Under the pieces are notes generated by a model, which ran no database searches, was not told the origin of the DNA, and saw nothing but the letters and a program-made list of their open reading frames with translations. From Candidatus Saccharibacteria bacterium UBA4215 (lineage in GTDB: Bacteria > Patescibacteriota > Saccharimonadia > Saccharimonadales > Saccharimonadaceae): DNA of 5,794 nucleotides. Below, piece by piece: positions 1-5,478 of this stretch. The position numbers and the translations under genes are program-made. Location: assembly GCA_002381485.1 (NCBI GenBank), contig DFTJ01000010.1:1705-7498 (forward strand). Reading direction: 5' to 3'. Each line of letters opens with the position of its first letter. Positions within the stretch are counted from its first letter, which is position 1.

Positions 1-65
1 GAATCATACCCAACATGATCACTACCTGGACAGACGCCCTCGATAACCTGGCTTTCGTCATCAGT
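1..65 (-). pseudogene. In-frame continuation of the interrupted pilin beyond the TGA (partial)
   Basis: On the minus strand, the codons after the TGA at 66-68 stay in the same frame with no further stop up to the window edge. They read TDDESQVIEGVCPG, then SDHVGYD. An Ile-Glu-Gly-x-Cys-Pro-Gly segment ahead of the C-terminus is what I expect in small pilins of this family, where this Cys would pair with the upstream Cys100 to close the C-terminal disulfide loop. Seen: an open frame of 21 codons with pilin-like content. Inferred: this is the severed 3' end of the same gene, which continues outside the window. Confidence 0.6.
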
Positions 66-407
66 TCAATAAAATTCAGTCTGGGCTGCCGTCGACGAAA
101 CCGTTAGGCAATACGTTGTTCCATCAGAGTCATACTCCACATCAACCCCATCACTAAACACCAAGCTGTCTGAAATTTGCGGGTGAGGATATACATTGTT
201 AATTGTCTTGTAATTTTCCAAATCAACTCGGGCATTCCTAGCGTCGGACTTTAATACAGACCCTGCTGCTGATATGCGAATTGCGCCATACCCAACAGTA
301 ATCAACGCAGCCAAAATGCCGATAACGGCAATAACTACCAGGAGCTCCACAATAGTGAAACCGGACTGCTTATGTTTGTGTTTGTGTTTGTTTTTAAGCA
401 TTACCAT
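66..407 (-). CDS. Type IV pilin-like protein, apparently cut short by an in-frame TGA
   Basis: Predicted type IV pilin subunit, exported and built into a surface filament after cleavage by a prepilin peptidase. The 113-residue product has a short, very basic leader (KNKHKHKHK followed by QSG). Cleavage should fall between Gly16 and Phe17, giving FTIVE with Glu at mature position 5. A hydrophobic helix spans about residues 17-43, and a small variable domain contains one cysteine, Cys100. Two starts are possible, Met1 and Met3. A promoter -10 box lies directly upstream, so transcription should begin at about Met3 (399-401), which I prefer. No Shine-Dalgarno sequence is visible. The frame stops at TGA (66-68), but it continues open beyond with pilin-like sequence to the window edge, so the gene is probably interrupted rather than naturally short. 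The gene points away from the pilin cluster downstream. Family assignment is strong; whether it makes a working protein is doubtful. Confidence 0.85.
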   Translation of the reverse strand: MVMLKNKHKHKHKQSGFTIVELLVVIAVIGILAALITVGYGAIRISAAGSVLKSDARNARVDLENYKTINNVYPHPQISDSLVFSDGVDVEYDSDGTTYCLTVSSTAAQTEFY

Positions 408-408
408 T

Positions 409-438
409 ACTATAGAGTAAATACATAGGATATTCCAA
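409..438 (-). promoter_or_regulatory. Promoter of the minus-strand pilin gene
   Basis: The minus strand shows TTGGAA (433-438) as a -35 box, an 18-nt spacer, and TATAGT (409-414) as a -10 box. The -10 box ends one base before the first ATG and seven bases before the second. Transcription should therefore start at about the second ATG, giving a leaderless mRNA. The promoter lies just downstream of the tRNA terminator, so the pilin is transcribed separately from the tRNAs. Assigned by eye. Confidence 0.5.
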
Positions 439-440
439 CA

Positions 441-464
441 TAAAAACCCGAGCGATCTCGGGTT
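441..464 (-). terminator. Rho-independent terminator of the tRNA transcript
   Basis: On the minus strand there is a perfect 8-bp stem AACCCGAG/CTCGGGTT around an ATCG loop, ending in a run of T that overlaps the 3' arm (TTTTT then A). It sits just after the 3' end of tRNA-Lys and before the pilin promoter, as expected for the end of a tRNA operon. Because the AA/TT pairs make the stem nearly symmetrical, it may also work weakly on the plus strand, but the strong T run is on the minus side. Confidence 0.85.
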
Positions 465-471
465 ACTATCT

Positions 472-548
472 TGGAGGGTCAGGTGGGACTTGAACCCACG
501 ACATTCTGCTTAAGAGGCAGACGCTCTAACCAGCTGAGCTACTGACCC
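472..548 (-). tRNA. tRNA-Lys(CTT)
   Basis: A full 77-nt cloverleaf with encoded CCA can be drawn on the minus strand. The acceptor stem is GGGTCAG/CTGACCC, the D arm GCTC/GAGC, and the anticodon stem TCTGC/GCAGA around loop CTCTTAA, giving anticodon CTT for Lys (AAG codons). The T arm is GTGGG/CCCAC with loop TTCAAGT. All stems are fully paired. The base before CCA (the discriminator) is U, whereas tRNA-Lys usually has A there in bacteria. It lies 6 nt after tRNA-Arg and shares its transcript. Confidence 0.95.
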
Positions 549-554
549 ATACTT

Positions 555-631
555 TGGTACACCCGGCAAGATTCGAACTTGCGACACCTGGTTCCGAAGA
601 CCAGTGCTCTAATCCACTGAGCTACGGGTGC
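555..631 (-). tRNA. tRNA-Arg(TCG)
   Basis: A full 77-nt cloverleaf with encoded CCA on the minus strand. The acceptor stem is GCACCCG/CGGGTGT, in which the first pair is a G-U wobble. The D arm is GCTC/GAGC, with the D-loop A after GG that is an arginine identity base. The anticodon stem is CTGGT/ACCAG around loop CTTCGGA, giving anticodon TCG for Arg (CGA and other CGN codons). The T arm is GCAAG/CTTGC with loop TTCGAAT. Discriminator A. It is first in the two-tRNA transcript, about 27 nt after the predicted transcription start. Confidence 0.95.
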
Positions 632-664
632 GCGATGTACAAAATTACTTAGAGTACAGGGGTG

Positions 665-673
665 ATTGTAGCA
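665..673 (-). promoter_or_regulatory. Extended -10 promoter of the tRNA-Arg/tRNA-Lys operon
   Basis: The minus strand reads TGC then TACAAT, which fits an extended -10 element (TGn followed by a -10 hexamer). No good -35 hexamer is found at 16-18 nt upstream, which is acceptable for an extended -10 promoter. The predicted start, near 658, leaves a leader of about 27 nt before tRNA-Arg. It is divergent from the murB promoter, and the two -10 boxes lie about 20 bp apart. Confidence 0.5.
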
Positions 674-691
674 TAATATCGAACAAAAGGC

Positions 692-697
692 TATAAT
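692..697 (+). promoter_or_regulatory. -10 box of murB
   Basis: A perfect TATAAT hexamer lies 14 nt before the murB ATG. The expected start of transcription is about 7 nt after the box, leaving a 5' leader of only about 7-8 nt. No Shine-Dalgarno sequence fits in it, so translation probably initiates nearly leaderless. No convincing -35 is seen at 16-18 nt (TTGTAG sits 20 nt away). Confidence 0.5.
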
Positions 698-711
698 TAA
701 ACGACAGAATT

Positions 712-1734
712 ATGGACATACACACAAACATTCCCCTCAAAAATTTTACAACCATGAAGCTCGGCGGCCCTGCCCGTTTTATGGTAGATGTGCGTACCAC
801 CGATGAGCTGATGACCGTGTACCGCAATGCCCGATCCAAAAATCTGCCTATTTTTATTCTTGGCGGCGGTAGCAACGTGATCGCGAAAGACGAAGGGTTC
901 CCGGGACTCGTCATCCGTATCCGTATCCCCGGTTTTGAAACAATCAATGATGATGTAAGTACAACAACAATCAAGGTCGGGGCAGGGGAGAGCTGGGACC
1001 AAACCGTCAAGCGAACTGTCGACATGCGTCTGACTGGCATGGAAGCCTTGTCGATGATCCCAGGAACCGTCGGGGGAGCGCCAGTCCAAAATATTGGCGC
1101 CTACGGCCAAGAAGTTTCCGAGACTATCGCCTCCCTCGAAGCCTATGACTCAAAGACGGACGCCATAGTCACCCTCACAAATGAACAGTGTAAGTTTTCC
1201 TACCGAAACAGCATCTTCCGATCAACCGAAACTGGCCGATACATAATCACGAGTGTCACCTTCAAGCTCTACAAAAGTGCTCCGCAGCCACCGTTTTACG
1301 ACGCTCTGCAGGCGTATTTTGACCAACACGGTATCACCATGTTCACCCAGCAAATTATTCGCGACGCTGTTATTGCGATTCGCTCGGAAAAACTCCCCGA
1401 TCCCAGCACGACTCCTAATACTGGGTCATTCTTCAAGAATGCAATTATTGAAGACTGGCAATTGGCCGAACTAACGACTAAGTACCCCGACATTAAAACT
1501 TACGAGATGGGCGATGGAAGAATAAAAGTCCCTACTGGCTGGCTCATCGAGAAAGTTGGCCTCAAAGGCCAACTCCTCCACGGCATCCGGGTTCATGATA
1601 AAAATGCGCTTGTTCTTATTAACGAATCAGCCTCAGGGTATGCCGACCTAGCAGCCGCACGCGACGAAATTATCGGAAAAGTCCGTGACACCTTTCGCAT
1701 CCAAATCGAGCAGGAGCCCCTGGAAATCGGCTAA
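712..1734 (+). CDS. murB: UDP-N-acetylenolpyruvoylglucosamine reductase (MurB)
   Basis: Cytoplasmic FAD enzyme that reduces UDP-GlcNAc-enolpyruvate with NADPH to UDP-N-acetylmuramate, the second committed step of peptidoglycan precursor synthesis. The 340 residues match the family's usual length. The FAD-binding part shows GGGSN at 51-55 and IPGTVGGAPVQNIGAYG at 116-132. YRNSIF (164-169) supplies the conserved Arg165. PNTGSFFKN (235-243) holds the catalytic Ser239. GWLIEKVG lies at 276-283. The C-terminal IEQEPLEIG aligns with the LEPEVRFIG end of E. coli MurB, so Glu333 or Glu335 should be the catalytic acid. A region around PPFYDAL (193-199), with a Tyr, and RSEKLPDP resembles the E. coli-like type I enzymes rather than the shorter type II. 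Start chosen at 712 because a TATAAT box lies just upstream. No terminator follows, so some transcription may run into the pilin cluster. Confidence 0.97.
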   Translation: MDIHTNIPLKNFTTMKLGGPARFMVDVRTTDELMTVYRNARSKNLPIFILGGGSNVIAKDEGFPGLVIRIRIPGFETINDDVSTTTIKVGAGESWDQTVKRTVDMRLTGMEALSMIPGTVGGAPVQNIGAYGQEVSETIASLEAYDSKTDAIVTLTNEQCKFSYRNSIFRSTETGRYIITSVTFKLYKSAPQPPFYDALQAYFDQHGITMFTQQIIRDAVIAIRSEKLPDPSTTPNTGSFFKNAIIEDWQLAELTTKYPDIKTYEMGDGRIKVPTGWLIEKVGLKGQLLHGIRVHDKNALVLINESASGYADLAAARDEIIGKVRDTFRIQIEQEPLEIG

Positions 1735-1747
1735 CAAATCAGCTAAC
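1724..1747 (+). repeat. 12-bp tandem duplication across the murB stop codon
   Basis: AAATCGGCTAAC (1724-1735) is followed immediately by AAATCAGCTAAC (1736-1747), 11 of 12 bases identical. The first copy contains the murB TAA and the second repeats it in frame, giving a double stop. It looks like a local tandem duplication. No hairpin or terminator is formed. Confidence 0.7.
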
Positions 1748-1750
1748 TTC

Positions 1751-1779
1751 TTGCGATTTGCATCGAAACCTCTTATGCT
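1751..1779 (+). promoter_or_regulatory. Promoter of the minor-pilin cluster
   Basis: TTGCGA (1751-1756), a 17-nt spacer and TATGCT (1774-1779). The -10 box ends 6 nt before the ATG at 1786, so transcription should start at, or within a base or two of, the initiation codon (a leaderless mRNA). No Shine-Dalgarno sequence precedes this ATG, which fits. TATATG (1779-1784) is an alternative but worse-placed -10. Confidence 0.45.
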
Positions 1780-1785
1780 ATATGC

Positions 1786-2301
1786 ATGGGCCGACGTGGG
1801 TTTACAGTAGTCGAAATAATCATCACTGTCACTATTATGGGGATTCTTCTTACCCTTGCCGTCGTCAATCTTAATTCAACCCAAGTCAGAGCTCGGGACG
1901 ACGAACGGCGCGCCGACGTTGAAGCAATTGCCTCGGCTTTTGAGAATTTCTTCCAGCGAGGGACAGTTAGCACAGACCCCGGAACCTACCCCTCCACCAC
2001 CACCAGTGACGGCTCCAACCAGGATATCCTTGATAAAGTTGACGGCGAAATGAACATTCAGTCACTACTTGCTCCTGGAATTAGCGACCCGTCCATCAAG
2101 TCTTTCATAAGCGCCACCAACTCCACCCAAACCACCGAAGGCGTCTCACCTCAGCCAAACCTAACAGATTACGTCTACCAACCACTCCAGGCCGACGGCT
2201 CGCTCTGTACCAGCGATTTACAAGAATGCCGAAAGTTTAATATCTTTTACCAGCTCGAGACTGACGGAAGCATCGAAATGATAACGAGTCGATCACAATG
2301 A
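1786..2301 (+). CDS. Type IV pilin-like minor pilin (small pseudopilin)
   Basis: Predicted small subunit of a type IV pilus or related filament. The leader is only MGRRG. Cleavage after Gly5 leaves FTVVE with Glu at mature position 5, followed by a hydrophobic helix to about residue 28 and an amphipathic, charged stretch (ARDDERRADVEAIASAFENF) typical of the pilin alpha-helix. The C-terminal part contains TYPS, YVYQPL, a Cys141/Cys148 pair probably closing a small disulfide loop, and QLETDG near the end, resembling GspG/PilE-type pilins. The 171 residues carry no extra domain. It is the first gene of a three-gene cluster; its TGA stop overlaps the next ATG (ATGA), implying coupled translation. 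Start chosen because the promoter points exactly at this ATG. Specific position in the filament unknown. Confidence 0.88.
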   Translation: MGRRGFTVVEIIITVTIMGILLTLAVVNLNSTQVRARDDERRADVEAIASAFENFFQRGTVSTDPGTYPSTTTSDGSNQDILDKVDGEMNIQSLLAPGISDPSIKSFISATNSTQTTEGVSPQPNLTDYVYQPLQADGSLCTSDLQECRKFNIFYQLETDGSIEMITSRSQ

Positions 2302-3344
2302 TGAAATTCTCCAAAGATTCATCGGGGTTTACTGCCGTCGAATTGCTCGTCACCCTATTCGTCGCTGCCGCCTTTCTCATAGCTGGCTACCAGCTTTTTA
2401 GTGTCGTAATCCGTGACGGCGGACAAACAAGGGCCGAAGCCAATGCGAGTAACGTCGCCTATGACTACCTCCGACAATACAGCACCAGCGCCACCAACCC
2501 ATGTGCGCCCCTCACTCCTCTCAACGAAGAGCCTATCACCATTGAAGGATTAGTATCAGTCAGCGCAACAGTCGCCATCACCTGCCCCAACAGTGACGCC
2601 AGAGGAATCTCAAAAGTAAAAGTAACCATCAAATACAATAATCCCCAGCAATCTGTCCAATATTCGACCTTCGTTAATGGGGTGAGCGAACCTAGCGCTG
2701 TCATGAACGGATTAATCGGCTGGTGGCGCATGAACGGCAACCCAAACGACTCAATTAGCTTGCAGAACGGCGTCGTCAGTGGTGCGGCACTTACTACAGG
2801 CCAAAACGGCCGGGCAAACAGCGCATACAGCTTTGATGGAGTTAACGACTATCTGGAATCTCCGGTCGTATTAAACGAAACCGATTCATTCACCATTACC
2901 GCCTGGGCGCGCGGGCTTCCTGGACCAAGTGCGGCGAACGGTCATGGCTATGTCTTCCACCAATCGGCCGATACCTCGCAGGGAAATTCTATTTTCTGGG
3001 CAGCCGCCACCAGCGGTACCTCAACATACAATGGAGACGTCAACGGTTTCGACAGCCCAACCTATTCGTTCGGAGTAGCGACAGGTTCGTCAAATTGGCG
3101 CTTTCTTGCGCTCACTTACGATGGCTCCACACGAACGCTCTTTGGCGATGGCACAGGCCAACCAGGCGCAAACAGAGGGGCAATTACTAATTCAATCACA
3201 AGTAGTACTCGCTTCACTATCGGCGGTACAGCTCACGACGCAACATATCGGCCATTCCAGGGTGACATTGATGATGTGCGCATATATAACCGTGCCCTGT
3301 CTGGCGCCGAGATAACAACCCTCTATAATGAAGGTGCCCTATAA
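2298..3344 (+). CDS. Type IV pilin with C-terminal LamG/concanavalin-like domain
   Basis: Predicted adhesive minor pilin. A class III signal (MMKFSKDSSG, then FTAVE) precedes a hydrophobic helix at about 11-37 and a short pilin domain with Cys69 and Cys96. From about residue 138 to 344 comes a LamG-like jelly-roll. GLIGWWRMNG opens it; SAYSFDGVNDYLE and SFTITAWAR follow; WRFLALTYDG and RFTIGG lie in the second half; and DIDDVRIYNRALSGAEI closes it, the standard end of this domain. Such folds bind sugars or proteins, often with calcium. Streptococcus sanguinis has a comparable minor pilin (PilC) with a lectin-like C-terminal module, so a binding role on the pilus tip is inferred; the ligand is unknown. 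Start overlaps the previous stop by 4 nt; ATG at 2298 or 2301 both fit. The 3' end overlaps the next gene by one base. Confidence 0.9.
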   Translation: MMKFSKDSSGFTAVELLVTLFVAAAFLIAGYQLFSVVIRDGGQTRAEANASNVAYDYLRQYSTSATNPCAPLTPLNEEPITIEGLVSVSATVAITCPNSDARGISKVKVTIKYNNPQQSVQYSTFVNGVSEPSAVMNGLIGWWRMNGNPNDSISLQNGVVSGAALTTGQNGRANSAYSFDGVNDYLESPVVLNETDSFTITAWARGLPGPSAANGHGYVFHQSADTSQGNSIFWAAATSGTSTYNGDVNGFDSPTYSFGVATGSSNWRFLALTYDGSTRTLFGDGTGQPGANRGAITNSITSSTRFTIGGTAHDATYRPFQGDIDDVRIYNRALSGAEITTLYNEGAL

Positions 3345-3349
3345 TGAAG
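3323..3349 (+). repeat. 11-bp direct repeat at the junction of the LamG pilin and the large pilin genes
   Basis: CTATAATGAAG occurs at 3323-3333 and again, exactly, at 3339-3349. The second copy holds the TAATG stop/start overlap of the two genes. The first encodes the end of the LamG pilin and supplies GAAGG (3330-3334), which lies 9 nt before the ATG and can act as a Shine-Dalgarno sequence. Each copy also contains TATAAT. Whether the repeat has a role is unknown. Confidence 0.65.
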
Positions 3350-5455
3350 ATCTCAGAAAAAACCAATAAAGGCTTCACGCTCGTTGAGATGCTGGTTGTT
3401 GCACCAGTAGTCATTCTTGCAATCGGCGCCTTCTTGACTGTCGTCATTAGCATGACAGGCGAAGTGATCACCTCACGTGCGTCCAACACACTCACCTACA
3501 ACATACAGGATGCCCTATCCCGTATCGAGGAAGATACCAAGCTCAGTGCTGGTTTTCTGGCGACCAACAGCGTCAGCCTAGTTGATGAACGTGAAGACCC
3601 GGCTGTACCCACCGGCCAGGGCTACAACAACGACACCACAAATTTTACAAATGTCGATGACGGGAACGGCCCAAGTCTTATCTTGAACATGGTGGCAACC
3701 TCAGACAACCCGCTTTCCACATCAAGTGAATACATCTTTCTAAAAGATCAGCCAAACGCCTGTGCGAGTGCACAAAATAACGTCCCCTTAACGTATAACA
3801 TCGTTTACTTCATTAGGGATAACTCCCTGTGGCGGCGCGTCGTCATGCCGGCTGAATACACCGATACCACCGACTACGCATGCGCAGCCGCCTGGCAGCA
3901 ACCAAGCTGTAACCCCGACTGGCTAGCCGAACAAAGTCAGCCAACATTCTGTCAGACTAATGATATACGTCTTGTCGATGGCGTCGACCCATCTGACTTC
4001 ACTATCCAGTACTTCAGCGGCACAAACTCAACGACCGAACTAACGGCCGCGAGCGACAGTAGCGAAAACGACCAAACCCGAGCTGCCGCCCTTTTGGCCG
4101 CAACGACACTCAATGTCAGCATTGAAGCCAATCAGACTGCTGCGGGGCGCGACATATCACAGATAGCCAGCGTACGCTCAAGTCGCCTCGAGACCAATGC
4201 CTCTGCAGTGGCCTCTCTTGCGCCGGTCACAATACCTACCAGCCCCATCATCTCTAGCACCACCGCAGCCGGGTCAAAAGCCGTCTTTAACTGGCAAGTT
4301 GTACAAGGAGCAACCGGCTACACCTTCGAGTACAATATCAACGGCGGATCATGGCAGACTGGCTTCACCAACCAAAACACCCGTACCTACACCGTAGACA
4401 CCCCCGCTCATGAAGACACAGTCAACGCGCGAGTATTAGCGACTAACTCCGCTGGTTCATCCGCCTATGCGACAGATTCAGTCACCACACCACTGTGGGA
4501 ACCGCTTTTTCTTAAAAATGGATGGAATCGTTATTCCTCATCCTATAGTTCGCCCGCATACACAAAAACAAGAGACGGCATAGTAGTCGTCAAGGGAATG
4601 ATTAAGCGTAATGGGACAGCTGTCGGCGAAGAGGTGGTAGGGACACTACCAGAAGGCTATAGGCCCAACCAGTCACTTATGTTCGGAAACACTACTAATT
4701 CGAACACTTCAGGTAGGATCGATGTTAATACCAATGGTGATATTCAGAGAGCAAGCGGCAGCGAATCCTGGTTCTCGCTTGACCTCATTCGCTTTATTCC
4801 TGATGACGGCCGATACAGCCGAACAACCATCACGCCTTTTAGCAACGGCTGGTATGAATACGGCGGTGAGTGGGGCACATCTTCCTACGTAGTTACGGAT
4901 GCGAATCGTGTTGTTGCACAAGGTCTAATCAGATCTGGCACGTGGACAAATGGTACACAAATTCATGATATACCCAACTCTCTATTGCCATCCCAGTACC
5001 TCCACCTTGCTACGCGATCCAATGGATTTGGGTTCGTTAGTATTGAACATCGGACAACTGCTGCTGAAGGTATCGTTGCAAAAGGCGTAGGCTCATCATA
5101 CGTGGCGCTCACATTCAACTATCACCCCGCAAGTTACACCGGCTGGTCAAGCATCCCCCTTTCCAATGGCTGGGTATCTGATTCAACTGGGATATACTCA
5201 ACCGTACAATATACGAAGACAAGTGATAACCTCGTTAGCCTCAAAGGCTTGCTCCGTAATGGTACGGCATCTTCAGGGACCACTATGGGAACACTCCCTG
5301 CCGGATTCCGCCCCTCAGAAAACCTACTTATGGCAACGGTGAGCAACCAGGCACATGCTCGTGTCGACATACAGTCCGACGGAAGAATCCTATTCAGAAC
5401 TGGCTCAGCATCATGGCTATCCCTCGACGGTATCACTTTCGTTGCAGAACAATAA
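3344..5455 (+). CDS. Large modular type IV pilin: pilin, FN3-like domain, three phage tail fibre-like modules
   Basis: Predicted large adhesive minor pilin, 703 residues. A class III signal (MKISEKTNKG, then FTLVE) is followed by a hydrophobic helix with Pro21 and a PilW-like pilin region to about residue 290, containing Cys140, 180, 189 and 203. Residues about 296-382 look like a fibronectin type III domain (FNWQVVQGATGYTFEY, ARVLATNSAGSSAYA). Then come three tandem modules, about 384-487, 494-597 and 600-703, each opening with P-x-x-x-NGW or similar. Modules 1 and 3 share YTKT, a KG segment, GTLP-x-G-(Y/F)-RP, R-(I/V)-D-(V/I) and SW-(F/L)-SLD. I recognise this pattern from C-terminal head domains of phage tail fibres, from memory. 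Likely role: tip adhesin binding a host surface. Third gene of an overlapping cluster. The modules have lower GC than the pilin part. Ligand unknown. Confidence 0.9.
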   Translation: MKISEKTNKGFTLVEMLVVAPVVILAIGAFLTVVISMTGEVITSRASNTLTYNIQDALSRIEEDTKLSAGFLATNSVSLVDEREDPAVPTGQGYNNDTTNFTNVDDGNGPSLILNMVATSDNPLSTSSEYIFLKDQPNACASAQNNVPLTYNIVYFIRDNSLWRRVVMPAEYTDTTDYACAAAWQQPSCNPDWLAEQSQPTFCQTNDIRLVDGVDPSDFTIQYFSGTNSTTELTAASDSSENDQTRAAALLAATTLNVSIEANQTAAGRDISQIASVRSSRLETNASAVASLAPVTIPTSPIISSTTAAGSKAVFNWQVVQGATGYTFEYNINGGSWQTGFTNQNTRTYTVDTPAHEDTVNARVLATNSAGSSAYATDSVTTPLWEPLFLKNGWNRYSSSYSSPAYTKTRDGIVVVKGMIKRNGTAVGEEVVGTLPEGYRPNQSLMFGNTTNSNTSGRIDVNTNGDIQRASGSESWFSLDLIRFIPDDGRYSRTTITPFSNGWYEYGGEWGTSSYVVTDANRVVAQGLIRSGTWTNGTQIHDIPNSLLPSQYLHLATRSNGFGFVSIEHRTTAAEGIVAKGVGSSYVALTFNYHPASYTGWSSIPLSNGWVSDSTGIYSTVQYTKTSDNLVSLKGLLRNGTASSGTTMGTLPAGFRPSENLLMATVSNQAHARVDIQSDGRILFRTGSASWLSLDGITFVAEQ
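4229..4489 (+). other. Fibronectin type III-like domain in the large pilin
   Basis: Encodes about residues 296-382. A Pro-rich start (APVTIPTSPII) leads into FNWQVVQGATGYTFEYNI with the usual Trp and Tyr of strands B and C, and ends with VNARVLATNSAGSSAYA, the typical strand F/G pattern (ARV-x-A-x-NSAG). It probably serves as a rigid spacer that lifts the following modules off the pilin body. Recognised by pattern only. Confidence 0.7.
4493..5452 (+). repeat. Three tandem about 105-residue tail fibre-like modules
   Basis: Module 1 is 4493-4804, module 2 is 4823-5134 and module 3 is 5141-5452. The NGW motifs at residues 392-394, 501-503 and 608-610 give spacings of 109 and 107 residues. Modules 1 and 3 are clearly alike in protein sequence (YTKT, GTLP, RP, SLD motifs). 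Module 2 keeps NGW and the general strand pattern but has IPNSLLPS where the others have LP-x-G-x-RP, and lacks the final SLD. The DNA is well diverged between copies, so the duplication is not recent. Confidence 0.75.
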
Positions 5456-5478
5456 GCCTCAGAAAAACCTCAAAAAGC

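Noticed and set aside
66..68. Possible reassignment of TGA as a sense codon (as in SR1/Gracilibacteria)
   Set aside because: The long frames contain no internal TGA, and the small pilin ends in TGA exactly at the ATGA overlap with the next gene. Reassigned TGA would be expected to appear several times in about 1,500 codons.
645..1110. Two long minus-strand open frames opposite murB
   Set aside because: They lie antisense to the well-supported murB gene, have no recognisable protein features, and one runs into the tRNA promoter region. Shadows of the real gene.
3324..3329. TATAAT as an internal promoter for the large pilin
   Set aside because: It has the same 14-nt distance to the ATG as in murB, but no -35-like hexamer at 16-18 nt, and it lies in the coding sequence of the preceding gene as part of an 11-bp repeat.
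4493..5452. Prophage or phage tail gene
   Set aside because: Although the repeats look tail fibre-like, they are in one frame with a prepilin signal and pilin domain, and no phage structural, integrase or lysis gene is nearby.
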